A stretch of 64,000 bases of DNA from JANQIO01 sp038746745. GTDB lineage: Bacteria > Pseudomonadota > Gammaproteobacteria > Pseudomonadales > Halieaceae. The translations under genes and the position numbers were made by a program. Below are positions 35,371 through 45,159 of the stretch, in pieces. The DNA lies in contig JBCDKJ010000001.1 of assembly GCA_038746745.1 (NCBI GenBank), positions 1-64,000 of the forward strand, read 5' to 3'. Positions within the stretch are counted from its first letter, which is position 1; the number at the start of each line of letters is the position of its first letter. The notes under the pieces were generated by a model. That model was given only the letters and a program-made list of their open reading frames with translations, was not told the origin of the DNA and searched no databases.

Positions 35371-36204
35371 ATGAGTCTGGCGGAATATCCGACAATTTCA
35401 GATGACGAGCTCCCGCGCTGGGAAAGTTGGATCGAGAACACGACCGGCATTGCGCTGCGCGGGCGCAAGCACGTGCTGGAGCAGGGGATCTATCCGCGTC
35501 TGCTGGCCTGCGGCATCTCCAGTCTCGAGGAGTACCGCCGCCTGATCGATCTGGGGCAAGGCGGTGGCCTGGAAAAAGCCGCGCTTATCGACCAACTCAC
35601 GGTTAAGGACTCGAGCTTTTTCCGCAACGAGCAGGCGATGAATGCGGTAGGCGAGTACCTGCTGCGGCTGTCTCGCGAGGTTGAAAAGGATGACTATGAA
35701 CTGCGGTTATGGTCGGTAGGTTGCGCACTCGGCCAGGAAGCCTGGTCTCTTGCGATGATCACAGCAGAGTATTTTGAGTATACCGATCAACGCTGGGTGG
35801 TCATGGGCACGGACATCAGTCCTACAGCCGTGATTCGCGCTCAGGTAGGCCAGTACACGGAAAAACAAATGGCCAACGTGAATGACGCTCGCAGAATGCG
35901 CTTTTTTGAACGCTCCGGCGACGATTGGGTGGTTGAGCCACGCTTGCGTGAGCGGCTTCGCTTTGGCACTTCCAACTTGCGGGATATTGAAAGCTGCCCC
36001 TTCCGCGGACACGACGTCGTGTTCTGCCAAAACGTATTGATTTATTTCAGGGAAGACACGGTTCAACGGATTCTTGATCAGTTGGTGGAGCGTGTGAATC
36101 CTGGCGGTTTATTAGTACTGGGAGCTGGTGAGGCGCCCAGTTGGCAGTCGTCTCGGGTTGAACGCTGGATGCCCGGAAGACTAAATGCCTATCGCGTTTG
36201 TTAA
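35371..36204 (+). CDS. pilK: CheR-type chemoreceptor methyltransferase, PilK type
   Basis: SAM-dependent methyltransferase expected to methylate glutamates of PilJ. The 277 residues have an N-terminal helical CheR domain and a C-terminal Rossmann domain with LWSVGCALGQEAWSLA as the SAM motif and VVFCQNVLIYF as the conserved post-motif. The gene begins 2 bp after pilJ. Opposing demethylase activity could come from the ChpB-like gene at 44067. Confidence 0.88.
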   Translation: MSLAEYPTISDDELPRWESWIENTTGIALRGRKHVLEQGIYPRLLACGISSLEEYRRLIDLGQGGGLEKAALIDQLTVKDSSFFRNEQAMNAVGEYLLRLSREVEKDDYELRLWSVGCALGQEAWSLAMITAEYFEYTDQRWVVMGTDISPTAVIRAQVGQYTEKQMANVNDARRMRFFERSGDDWVVEPRLRERLRFGTSNLRDIESCPFRGHDVVFCQNVLIYFREDTVQRILDQLVERVNPGGLLVLGAGEAPSWQSSRVERWMPGRLNAYRVC

Positions 36205-36216
36205 TGGACAGTAGCT

Positions 36217-39200
36217 ATGACACAACATTTTGACTTCGTTGCGCTCGGCTGGGTAGAGAAATACCTCCGCGAGGAGATGAACACGGCAAAGTCTCATCTC
36301 CATGTCTACCAGCGCGAACCAGACGAAATGCGGCATTTGCGAGAGGCTCTGCGCAACGTCCACTCTGCGACCGGCGTACTAAAGCTCTGCGCGCTGGATC
36401 CCGCGGCTCTGTTGACCCAGGAAATAGAGCGCGTCATCGGTCAGCTTATCGTTGGAAAGATTGCTGGAGAAGCGCGTCGCCTGGCGATGACGGAATTGGC
36501 CGCCGCCATGGAGGCGCTGCCGGCCTATCTCGCCAACGTCCGCGCCAAGCGTGAGGTTTCAGCAGGAGCTATTGCCAACGTCATTAACGACCTGCGCCAT
36601 TTTGGAAATCGCCCGACGCTTCCAGACTCACTGTTTTTTAATCCCCCAGTAAAGCCCTCGGCAGGCATCAGTGCGGGCAAGCAGCCAGCGGAGGAAGCCA
36701 AGCTCAAGCAATTCGCAGCACGCGCAATGCGTATCTGTGCCCAGCATTCAAAAGGCGCTCTGAAAAAAGAACGCGAGTCCCTGAAACAAATGTTTGCCGT
36801 GGGCAAGCACGCGACCCCGCTGCTGGCGGGATCGCAAATGGAGGCCTACTTTCGGTGTCACATGGGCTTGATAGAGGCACTGGCGCAGCCGCAGACAAAG
36901 AGCGACGAGGTTGTCGTCGATATCTTCAAGAATACCTTCGCCTTTTTGAAGTCGCTGGCGCTGGGCGGTGAACGTGCGGTAGAAGAGGCCGCGCCGGCAC
37001 CGTACATCAAGAAAATGTTGTACTACATCGCCAAGGCGCCAACACCTACCAAGCTGCAGCAGAGCCTGCGCGACGCGTTTGATGTGCACGATGTCGACGA
37101 CGTGGGCGTAGCCAGCGCAGGTCGGCTTATTCAGGAGGACGATCTTCTGGAGGCGCTGAACCACACTATGTCTCAACTGCTTGAAGTCATGGAATTTATG
37201 ACTTCACAGCATCGCGAGATCTCGTCAGCGAACTCCGTGCTGGTCAATACGATAGTTCCCAAAATGAAACAGGTAGGCCTTCAGTTGAAGGCTATTGGTC
37301 TTAACACCCACGCTGAGAGCATCAGCGAGCAGCACGACAGTCTAAAGGCGCTGTCGGAGCGCGACGAAACCGCGGAACAGTCGGAGTTGCTGGAATTCGG
37401 CGGTGCGCTGGTTGCGGTTAAGGAAAGCCTGGAACACAAGCTGAAGCACGGCCTGTCAGCTGAAGGCGATAGCATGGGGCACGACCTCGACTCGGCAATC
37501 ATGGCCCAAACCTTCCGTTGCCTCAGCGATATGAAGGGTAGCATCAACCGGGAATTCGCGCGTCGCGACCTTGGTCAGATCGTCGCCGGGGCGGGCAGCA
37601 ATGCAGCCGTTTCGGTGGCAGAGCTGCGCCCTGTGCATCGTGCGGCCAGTTTGGTTGAAGATGATGGTATTCAGGAAAGCGTTGCCGGCTGGGAGGCGGG
37701 CGAATTGCCGGAGCGAGCAGCGCTGGTGACTCTGGCAGAGCAATTGCTCGAAGCAATTCCTGAAAATGCCTATGCAGAACAGGCGGCTGCCGACATGGAG
37801 CAAGTCGTCTCTGTGCTCTCGCTGATGGAGGATAAGCAGCGTGAATCTCAAATCCTCAACGACTGCATTCAGTTCATTCGAGATTCTGTTGGTCTGGGCG
37901 GACTTATCAACGACGCGGGTATGGCCTGTTTCGCCGAGGCGATTGCTGCACTCGAACAGTTCATGGAACGCCGCACAGAAGACCCGCTAGGCAACGCTGA
38001 CGACCACCTTGATCGTGCAGAGGCGCGCTCGAGAAAACTGTCGGGACACATTGAGGCAAGGGCGTCGGCTCTGCCTACTGCCGACGATGTCGTGGCAATG
38101 GGGAGTGGTAGCCTGGCGTCTGCCAATATAGAAGATATTGAGATTGATGAGGCACCGGCAGCCGCCCCAATAGGGGAAGCTGCTGATGAAGCCCTGGTGG
38201 CTGAGGCCTCTGATGCACTGAGTATTGATGCCGATACAGCGCCTGTCGAGCAGGACGATCCATTTGCAGCTGCAGAGGATGCGGTGGCGCGTGAGGCTGA
38301 ATCACAGTCCGTGTCCATGGACCTCGAAGATGCCGACGAGGATGTACGCGATGCAGTGGCAGCTATCGAGGCATCGGCAGCGGAGAATGACACTGCCCCC
38401 GTTGCGAAAGCCCCTGTCACCACCGGAGGGACGCCATGGCGAGAGGCGCTGGAGGCCTGGCAGGGCGCCGCCATAGACAGGGACGCGGACGCACCGCTGG
38501 AAAATCCAGATGCAGACATCGACGAAGAGCTGGTTGAGTGTTTTGTTGAAGAGGCGCGCAAGTACATCCGCAAGCTCGAAGACACTACACCCTTGTTCAA
38601 AGAAGAACTGGACAACGAGAAGTACATTCTAGATGTGCGCGCGGTCTTCCATACGATGAAGGGAAGCGCCCGAACTATTGAGCTTCATGAGTTCGGTGAA
38701 TTCATGTACGACATGGAGAAGGTCTTTAACTCGCTGCGGGATGGCTACATCAAGCCGACGGCTGAAATTGCTGTCTTGTTGGAGGCTGTATCGCAGCGCC
38801 TGCCCAGTTTTATAGATCTGATGACGGAACGCGTGCCTCTGTACACCGCCGACTTTGCAGTGGTGAACCAGATTGCGTCTGCGATCTCCGAGAAGCGATT
38901 TGACGAAACGTCACTGCGCGTACAGACGGCAGCAGACGCGGCTGCCCCGGTGGAAACTGCCCCAGTGGAAACTGCCCCGGTGGAAACCGCGGAGGTTACA
39001 GACGAGGACGCGGACGAACAGAGCAGCGATTCCGCCGCGGACGCACTGGCAGTGGAAGCGCCGAGCCAGGGCGCCACAGAACTGGCGGATGTGGATATCC
39101 AGGCAGAATCCTATTCGGAATCGGACACGGCGGGCCACCTGGATCCCGAAGACATACCTGTCACGGAACCTCCCACAGATGACCCGGGGGAGATTGAGGA

Positions 39201-42102
39201 AGTCACAGTTGAGGGGGACCCTCTCAACCCAAAGCGCGGTGGCGCCTCCGAACCAGAATTCAATCTGGAGAGTGAAGGCGCCGAGTTCAGCGAAGAAGAG
39301 ACGATTGATCTGGGCAGCTTTGATGTCCCGTCACCAGGCGATGACGCGGAGGCCCCTGATTCGCTGTCTTTCGACGCCTCACTGGAAACCAATGATCTGC
39401 TCGCTGAATCTGATGCGAACGACGATGCTTCCTTGTCGGATTTTTCTGAACTTGATTCGCTGGATGAAGAGTCACTCGAATTTGATTCGGAAGACGTTGA
39501 CGGCGCTCTCGACGAGGGCCTCTCAGACGACGATCTGGCGGGAGCGGTCTCCGTTGGCACTCTGGATTTATCGGAGTTAAGCGATGCGGGCGGCAGTCTG
39601 GAAGAGGAACTGCTGGACGCAGAGCTGGAGCAGGGTGCAGTAGAGGAAATTCTCGATACTCTAGATGACGATCTGCTTGAACTGGATGCGGACGATGCTC
39701 CTCGGCTGGATGAGGCCACCAGCACAGACCCCGAACCGGCTGTTACTGCATCGACCGCTCTGTCTGACGCTGAAGAGCATCAGTCCGATGTTGAACCTGA
39801 CAGTGGTGTGATGGATGCTGCTGCAGTGGATGCTGCCCCAGTGGAGACTGCGTCTTTTGAGGTGGTCGATATCGATGAAGAGCTGCTTGAGATATTCCTG
39901 GAAACGCTCGACGACTCAATTGAGACTGTTGATACCGCGGCTTCTGGCCTGGACACGGACCACGACAAGTCGCTGCAGAAGATGAAGAACACGCTGCACA
40001 CGCTCAAGGGCGGTGCCAACTCCATAGGCCTGCGGAACTACGGTGCACTGGTACACGATTTTGAGAGTGCCATCGAAGGTCTCGAATTGAAGGGAGCCCT
40101 GAAAGAGAAAGAGGGCCAGTCAGAGTTGTACGGCCACCTCGATCAGCTGCACGAAGCGTCTCAACACGTAAAGCTGCATCAAACAGACTGGGGCGTCATG
40201 CGCCCGTCTGTGGTCAAGGCCGGGGGCGAGGAAGCGGGCGAGTCCGAAGAAGCTGAGGAATTCCCCGTGGCGGACCGCGTGGACTCTATTCGAGTAGGAA
40301 CCAATCGTATCGACCGCTTGCTGGATATGGGGCTGGAAGTCAGCATGAGCAACGTGCGCGCGCGACGCGCCTTGGACCTGGCACACCAGGATCGCATGTC
40401 GGTGCAGTCGCTGGCGAGACGCGTCGAGGAGATTGTCGATAAGCTCAGCCTGCAGTTGGATACAGAGATTCAGGCCAAAACTGAAGCGGTACCGCAAGGT
40501 GAAGCGTTTGACCCGCTCGAAATGGACCGTCTTACTGAGAAGCAAGGGCTTGCTGCCATTCTGCGTGAGGCGGCTTTTGACCTTCATGAAGAGGCCAAGG
40601 AGCTGGGCGAACACGTTAATGACGCTATGTCTGAGGCGGTGTCTTCCGGGAGGCTGATTGAAGGCACCCAAAGCGACCTCAGGTTACTGCGTCTTGTAGC
40701 ATTTTCGCGTCTCGGTCCGGGTTTCCGCCGACTGGTCAACCAGGTCAGCCGCCAGCTAGGAAAAAACGTTGAGTTTGATCTTACCTGTGATGAGGGCGGA
40801 TTGGATGTGTCTGTGTTTGAACAGGTTAAAACCGCTCTGGAGCACATGCTGCGCAACGCCATAGACCACGGCATCGAAATGCCCGATGAGCGCACGTCCC
40901 GTGGCAAGGCAGATACCGGCAAGGTTTCACTAATCATTTATCGGCAGGCGGCGGAATTTGTGATTCGCCTCATGGACGATGGCAAAGGACTGGCACCTGA
41001 AACGCTGCGCAAGAAAGCGGTTGAGCGTGGCATTCTTCAAGAAGATGAGCGCATCTCGGAGTCTGATGCTCTGCAGTTGATATTTAACAGTGGATTATCG
41101 ACAGCAGATAAAGTAACGGATATCTCTGGACGCGGCGTGGGCATGGACGTGGTACAGCAATCCATTGCGCAGATCGGTGGTACGGTGCAGGTAAGCTCTA
41201 AGCCGGGGTTCTACACCCAGTTTGATATTCGTGTTCCCGCCAGCATTATGGTGAACGGAGCACTGCTGGCTGCGATAGGTGACGAGGAGGTGGCAGTGCC
41301 TCTCACGTCCCTCGATGGCTCTGATTTTCGTCACCGCGACGAGGTACAGAAAACTCTGGATGACCCGGAAGGCCGCCTGACATTCAGGAATGAGCAGTAC
41401 GAGCTTAGATATCTTGGCAGTGTCCGTAGCGCGGGAAGCCAGATGCAGGCGGAGACTATGGCGGAATTCATGCCGGTGCTGTTTGCCCGGCACGGACGCC
41501 GTCGTGTAGCTTTTTTTGCAGACTCTGTAACCAACGCTGAGGAACTGGTTATACGCAGTCTGGGCGCTCAGTTTACCGGTGTTCCAGGTATTGCAGGGGG
41601 CTCCCTGAAGCCAGACGGCCAGCCCGTGCTGGCCCTGGACCTCAATGAGCTGATCCGTCAGGTGGATTACGCGGATTCACAGTCCGAAGCGGGCATGGAT
41701 CAGCTCGATAACCGTATCGTGGTTCTCTGCGTAGACGATTCCGTCATGATGCGGCGTACCTATGAAAAGCGTCTTGCAAGTCTTAACTATGATGTGATCA
41801 CCGCTGAAGATGGCGAGGCTGCGCTGGACTATCTGGCTGAAGCTACGCGTCCGCCAGACTTTATCTTCACTGACCTTGAAATGCCCAATATGAACGGGTT
41901 CGATTTTATTGCCAACATGCGTCGCCTGCCGGTGATGGTGGATGTGCCGACGGTTGTGGTTTCTTCGCGTGATGGTGACAAGCATAGAGCAGAGGCTCAC
42001 AAAGTGGGTGCTACTGACTTCATGGCTAAGGGTGCAAATAGCGCAGAGGGCATGCAGGCGATGATCCAGCGTTACCTGACCACGCCGGCCATGGCGAGTT
42101 GA
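36217..42102 (+). CDS. chpA: hybrid chemosensory histidine kinase, ChpA type
   Basis: Giant CheA-like kinase of 1961 residues. An N-terminal Hpt-like helical segment contains H49 (NVHSATG). Canonical Hpt histidines are H812 (FHTMKGSART) and H1261 (LHTLKGGANS). A long acidic low-complexity stretch at about 900-1230 lies between them. The kinase core follows with N1547 (N box HMLRNAIDHG), DDGKGL and GRGVGMDVV, then a CheW-like domain, then a C-terminal receiver with D1886 (FTDLEMPNMNG). It is shorter than the roughly 2470-residue Pseudomonas ChpA and has fewer clear Hpt domains. Three PVETA repeats occur near residue 912. Confidence 0.92.
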   Translation: MTQHFDFVALGWVEKYLREEMNTAKSHLHVYQREPDEMRHLREALRNVHSATGVLKLCALDPAALLTQEIERVIGQLIVGKIAGEARRLAMTELAAAMEALPAYLANVRAKREVSAGAIANVINDLRHFGNRPTLPDSLFFNPPVKPSAGISAGKQPAEEAKLKQFAARAMRICAQHSKGALKKERESLKQMFAVGKHATPLLAGSQMEAYFRCHMGLIEALAQPQTKSDEVVVDIFKNTFAFLKSLALGGERAVEEAAPAPYIKKMLYYIAKAPTPTKLQQSLRDAFDVHDVDDVGVASAGRLIQEDDLLEALNHTMSQLLEVMEFMTSQHREISSANSVLVNTIVPKMKQVGLQLKAIGLNTHAESISEQHDSLKALSERDETAEQSELLEFGGALVAVKESLEHKLKHGLSAEGDSMGHDLDSAIMAQTFRCLSDMKGSINREFARRDLGQIVAGAGSNAAVSVAELRPVHRAASLVEDDGIQESVAGWEAGELPERAALVTLAEQLLEAIPENAYAEQAAADMEQVVSVLSLMEDKQRESQILNDCIQFIRDSVGLGGLINDAGMACFAEAIAALEQFMERRTEDPLGNADDHLDRAEARSRKLSGHIEARASALPTADDVVAMGSGSLASANIEDIEIDEAPAAAPIGEAADEALVAEASDALSIDADTAPVEQDDPFAAAEDAVAREAESQSVSMDLEDADEDVRDAVAAIEASAAENDTAPVAKAPVTTGGTPWREALEAWQGAAIDRDADAPLENPDADIDEELVECFVEEARKYIRKLEDTTPLFKEELDNEKYILDVRAVFHTMKGSARTIELHEFGEFMYDMEKVFNSLRDGYIKPTAEIAVLLEAVSQRLPSFIDLMTERVPLYTADFAVVNQIASAISEKRFDETSLRVQTAADAAAPVETAPVETAPVETAEVTDEDADEQSSDSAADALAVEAPSQGATELADVDIQAESYSESDTAGHLDPEDIPVTEPPTDDPGEIEEVTVEGDPLNPKRGGASEPEFNLESEGAEFSEEETIDLGSFDVPSPGDDAEAPDSLSFDASLETNDLLAESDANDDASLSDFSELDSLDEESLEFDSEDVDGALDEGLSDDDLAGAVSVGTLDLSELSDAGGSLEEELLDAELEQGAVEEILDTLDDDLLELDADDAPRLDEATSTDPEPAVTASTALSDAEEHQSDVEPDSGVMDAAAVDAAPVETASFEVVDIDEELLEIFLETLDDSIETVDTAASGLDTDHDKSLQKMKNTLHTLKGGANSIGLRNYGALVHDFESAIEGLELKGALKEKEGQSELYGHLDQLHEASQHVKLHQTDWGVMRPSVVKAGGEEAGESEEAEEFPVADRVDSIRVGTNRIDRLLDMGLEVSMSNVRARRALDLAHQDRMSVQSLARRVEEIVDKLSLQLDTEIQAKTEAVPQGEAFDPLEMDRLTEKQGLAAILREAAFDLHEEAKELGEHVNDAMSEAVSSGRLIEGTQSDLRLLRLVAFSRLGPGFRRLVNQVSRQLGKNVEFDLTCDEGGLDVSVFEQVKTALEHMLRNAIDHGIEMPDERTSRGKADTGKVSLIIYRQAAEFVIRLMDDGKGLAPETLRKKAVERGILQEDERISESDALQLIFNSGLSTADKVTDISGRGVGMDVVQQSIAQIGGTVQVSSKPGFYTQFDIRVPASIMVNGALLAAIGDEEVAVPLTSLDGSDFRHRDEVQKTLDDPEGRLTFRNEQYELRYLGSVRSAGSQMQAETMAEFMPVLFARHGRRRVAFFADSVTNAEELVIRSLGAQFTGVPGIAGGSLKPDGQPVLALDLNELIRQVDYADSQSEAGMDQLDNRIVVLCVDDSVMMRRTYEKRLASLNYDVITAEDGEAALDYLAEATRPPDFIFTDLEMPNMNGFDFIANMRRLPVMVDVPTVVVSSRDGDKHRAEAHKVGATDFMAKGANSAEGMQAMIQRYLTTPAMAS
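38947..38991 (+). repeat. three 15-bp tandem repeats inside chpA
   Basis: CCGGTGGAAACTGCC, CCAGTGGAAACTGCC and CCGGTGGAAACCGCG encode PVETA three times, just after the Hpt domain at H812. It is a linker duplication of the kind also seen in other genes of the window. Confidence 0.8.
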
Positions 42103-42132
42103 AGAGCAAGATGTTCGGACTAGGAGGGTGTA

Positions 42133-42570
42133 GTGGCTGATGTGGCGCCGGTAGATACGCTGGACATCGCAATCCTTCCGCTGGGAGACGGCAGGCATAT
42201 GATGCTGCCGCTAGAGGCGTTGGCGGAAGTGCAGCAGGTGAATTTTGCGGGGCGTTCAACGGATGATCTGGGTGAATTTAGCTGGCGCGGATACGAGTTG
42301 CCGGTAGAGTCACTGGATGAAGTCTGTGGCCTGGAGCTGCCTCCAGTAGAGCGTCTGACCACAGTGGCAGTTTTCAAATCGGACAAGCACCGTGAGCCGC
42401 CTTTCCGGGCGATGGCTTTCTCCGGTACGGCGTCACCGGGCAGTATAGAGCCCTCTTGGCTATCAGAGGTCGAGTTGTCTACCGAAGGCGTTTTCTCGTC
42501 TGCGACACGTCTGCACAACGAGCTTTATCTCATCCCTGATTTGGAAAAACTGCTGTTCAATGAAGCGTGA
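42133..42570 (+). CDS. chpC: CheW-like protein, ChpC type
   Basis: A 145-residue CheW-related protein directly downstream of chpA, as chpC is in Pseudomonas. The CheW fold is suggested by the beta-rich pattern (ILPLGDGRHMMLPLEALAEV and the C-terminal LYLIPDLEKLLF), though conserved CheW residues are few. GTG 42133 has AGGAGGG 4-10 bases before it. The 3' end converges on the next gene with a 36-bp gap. Confidence 0.7.
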   Translation: MADVAPVDTLDIAILPLGDGRHMMLPLEALAEVQQVNFAGRSTDDLGEFSWRGYELPVESLDEVCGLELPPVERLTTVAVFKSDKHREPPFRAMAFSGTASPGSIEPSWLSEVELSTEGVFSSATRLHNELYLIPDLEKLLFNEA

Positions 42571-42606
42571 TTGATGATGGAAACGTGTCGCCAGGTTGTT
42601 ACCGGG

Positions 42607-43140
42607 TTAGCCAACGAATCTCGCGCGGCTTTCTCTGGCCAACCGTTCAATCTGCTCGAAGCGCTTTGGATAGTGGCGCCGCATCAACTCCGCTACTCGA
42701 TTCAGATCAAGAACGCCAGAGTGCACAACTGTATATCGACCGGCGCGGCGGTCGTAGCTGATGATAACGCCGTCGTGCTTGCAGAGCCGGCTCTTAACGT
42801 AGTGGAAGGTTCGCTCACTGCAGTCGGTAATCCTGCTAAACAGGCGGGGATCATCGGTATGGACCATGTGCAACGCCAGCAAAACCAGGTATTTACGGTG
42901 CGGGCTCTTGGCGGGCACCGGCTCCAGACCCTCGGTATTGTCGACTGTGTTCAATAAGGCGTCTTCTGCGGCACTTCTCCCGGGGTGCTCGCCAGTCGCA
43001 GCGATGTCGAGCTGCCCAGCCGCTGCGGTTGAGACTGCTGACGCACCACCCGGCGCGCTGTCCGGCTCCTTTTCTGACGCCTTTTCGGGTGCGTTCGCTG
43101 GCACTTTTCCGTCGGCACTAATGTTTTTCCGGTCTGGCAT
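42607..43140 (-). CDS. hypothetical protein with putative winged-helix C-terminus
   Basis: No family recognised. ATG 43140 (MPDRKN) gives 177 residues; an upstream ATG at 43191 is possible. The first ~85 residues are Ala/Ser/Pro/Glu-rich and disordered. Residues about 90-175 are well ordered, with KYLVLLALHMVHTDDPRLF then SERTFHYVKSRLCKHDGVI then a two-strand wing (ISYDRRAGRYTVV). That is the look of a winged helix DNA-binding domain. Lying between chpC and chpB, it could regulate the cluster; this is inference from position. Confidence 0.65.
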   Translation of the reverse strand: MPDRKNISADGKVPANAPEKASEKEPDSAPGGASAVSTAAAGQLDIAATGEHPGRSAAEDALLNTVDNTEGLEPVPAKSPHRKYLVLLALHMVHTDDPRLFSRITDCSERTFHYVKSRLCKHDGVIISYDRRAGRYTVVHSGVLDLNRVAELMRRHYPKRFEQIERLARESRARFVG

Positions 43141-43311
43141 AGCGTGGGTTCTGTCGCTGTCCAAGGCTCTTGAGTGGGTGATCTGCCCCACAATAACGGT
43201 GCGATATGACAGGTCAAGGCATTTTTGGAGGCCTCGTGCAGTTCATTGGCGTGCGTACGCGAATAGTGGGTTGATTTGTGGTGCCAGCCAATTTCTCAGG
43301 GTTGCCTCGAT

Positions 43312-43986
43312 ATGATGCTGAGCAGTGTTAATCGCGGCGTCAGGCGACTGCCGCTGCCGGAGCACAAGATGCGCGACGCCGTGGGCGCAGGCCGGGTCAG
43401 AAATGTGGTGCTGCGGGGAGTTACACCAGACGGCTTTTTGGTGGAAGCCGACTATGAGGCTGACACTGGCATGCTGGTGCCCGCAGTGCTGGTCACCAGA
43501 GCGGGAACGGAGAAGGCGATCAAGTGCCCGGAACGGGCAATGGCTTGCCTGCAGCGCATTGGGGTTGGCACGTTTACGGTGGATGTCTCCGCCTATGATC
43601 CTGCAGCGGCGTTTAGCCCGACCAGGGAATCAACGCTATCGCGCCAGCGTCGCCAAAGGCATGAACAGACCGTCGATCGTTTGGAACGGCTCATACCTAG
43701 CTTCTGCTCTCTGAATAGCGAGCAGCGCCTTGATGCATTGGTGTCCATGTTCATCAATACGCCCATGGATGAATCCGATCTGCGTGGTTTAACGTTACTC
43801 TGGCTGGATGTAAATCTGCGCCGTTTTCCTGTCCCCGAGCAGTCCTACCTCGCTTTGAAGCGCTTTGTGCGCAGCTATGAGCTTAACGTGGATTTTGCAA
43901 GCGCTGACCGTTGGCTGGAGAGTGCACTGGCGGACGAGTTTTCGCGCAGACGCAAAAACCAGTACCTCTCCACGCTGGAGTTATAG
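43312..43986 (+). CDS. hypothetical protein, basic, within the Chp cluster
   Basis: I do not recognise this 224-residue protein. The first ~95 residues look beta-rich, a middle segment is strongly basic (ESTLSRQRRQRHEQTVDRLERL), and the last half is helical, ending in a basic tail (FSRRRKNQYLSTLEL). There is no signal peptide or membrane span. Start may be ATG 43312 or the adjacent ATG 43315. It is divergent from the winged-helix gene with a 171-bp gap, a common arrangement for a regulator and its target. Confidence 0.65.
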   Translation: MMLSSVNRGVRRLPLPEHKMRDAVGAGRVRNVVLRGVTPDGFLVEADYEADTGMLVPAVLVTRAGTEKAIKCPERAMACLQRIGVGTFTVDVSAYDPAAAFSPTRESTLSRQRRQRHEQTVDRLERLIPSFCSLNSEQRLDALVSMFINTPMDESDLRGLTLLWLDVNLRRFPVPEQSYLALKRFVRSYELNVDFASADRWLESALADEFSRRRKNQYLSTLEL

Positions 43987-44066
43987 CTTCGCATTCGGGT
44001 CCTCCATACCGCGTCTGTTGACAGCGTGACGTCTGAAGGCGCGCTATAACGCTAAGTTGTGTGGTG

Positions 44067-44987
44067 TTAGTCGAGATAAAGTGACTGCAGCTCCGCCGCC
44101 AATGATTCTACCGGTGCGATAAAGCTGGCGTGTCCTGTCGCGATTGCGGCATTTGGCATAGACGGCGCTTCGAAGGTTTCAGGGCTTTGCACCCAGATCT
44201 TTGAACCCATTCGCGCAAGCGCTGTCAGTCCCTGGCTGCCATCCACGCCGGCGCCGCTGAACATAATGACGCCTGTGGGAGCAGGAGACAGCCCCGTCAT
44301 ACTTAACATCAGCTGGTTGATGCCAGGACGCTCGGCCGTGGACCAGGTTCTGCGCGTACTAAACACCTCGCCGTGTCGGCCGAACTGTAACTGGCTGCTA
44401 GCGGGTACGATCAGCAGTTTCTGAGGGTTGAGCCAGTGGCGACCTAAGGCGAGAGAACACCCCAGAGTAGTGTTGGCGGTGCTGATAGCAGTCAAGGTTG
44501 ATTCCTGGCGCGGATCAATGTGCTGCGCATAGACAAATGCCACGGGGGGTAGTGGTTGCAAGGACTTAAGAAATCGACTGACCGCACCAAAAGCGCCGGT
44601 GGATCCTGCCAGCAACCAGACACCTTTGACGCCTTTGAATGCGGACGGGGTTGAGATGGTTGGGCCGGTCTGCGCATGTCGAATGTGCCCCGTCCATTTC
44701 TCCAGCGTTGTGATGATTTTCTCGCACCACTGTCGATAGTCCAGTGATTGCTCTGGCAGAGGACGATTGCTCAATGCCAATACTCGTGGCTCCAGCCACA
44801 AGGTCGCCTCTGCAATCGCACTAGTGTCAGCACAATCCACCACCCAGGCGTCTACGTTTGCCACCTCACCCTCAATCAAGTGGTCCGGGGATACCTGAAG
44901 CACCCTGTAGCCAGCACGCTGAATGTAGCCTGCCAGGATGGGTGAGGTGTGGTCAGAGATCAGACCGATTCGAGGTTCAGCCTGCAT
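44067..44987 (-). CDS. chpB: CheB-type methylesterase, ChpB type
   Basis: Receptor demethylase expected to oppose PilK. The C-terminal CheB domain keeps its full catalytic triad: S129 (LAGSTGAFG), H156 (YAQHID) and D249 (MFSGAGVDG). The N-terminal ~100 residues look like a degenerate receiver, with little trace of a phosphoacceptor pocket. It has 306 residues. Unlike Pseudomonas, where chpB follows chpA, it is on the other strand beyond two unknown genes, pointing to rearrangement. Confidence 0.88.
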   Translation of the reverse strand: MQAEPRIGLISDHTSPILAGYIQRAGYRVLQVSPDHLIEGEVANVDAWVVDCADTSAIAEATLWLEPRVLALSNRPLPEQSLDYRQWCEKIITTLEKWTGHIRHAQTGPTISTPSAFKGVKGVWLLAGSTGAFGAVSRFLKSLQPLPPVAFVYAQHIDPRQESTLTAISTANTTLGCSLALGRHWLNPQKLLIVPASSQLQFGRHGEVFSTRRTWSTAERPGINQLMLSMTGLSPAPTGVIMFSGAGVDGSQGLTALARMGSKIWVQSPETFEAPSMPNAAIATGHASFIAPVESLAAELQSLYLD

Positions 44988-45159
44988 ACGTGCGTACTCG
45001 CCGAAAGAGCGTCAGTGCTACGGAGGCGAAGAGTACCGCGTTCGCACTACTACTTAAATCAAGCAAGCTTAGACTTTCGAGTAACGGTTGCCGCTCGCGG
45101 CTGCCGCGGTAGCGTTATTCACGGTATAGTTCGCCGGTGTTCGATAGGAGTACGTTTGC

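Noticed and set aside
39111..39725. A 204-residue Ser-rich minus-strand ORF opposite chpA
   Set aside because: Antisense of the acidic linker of chpA; same composition artefact as at fimV.
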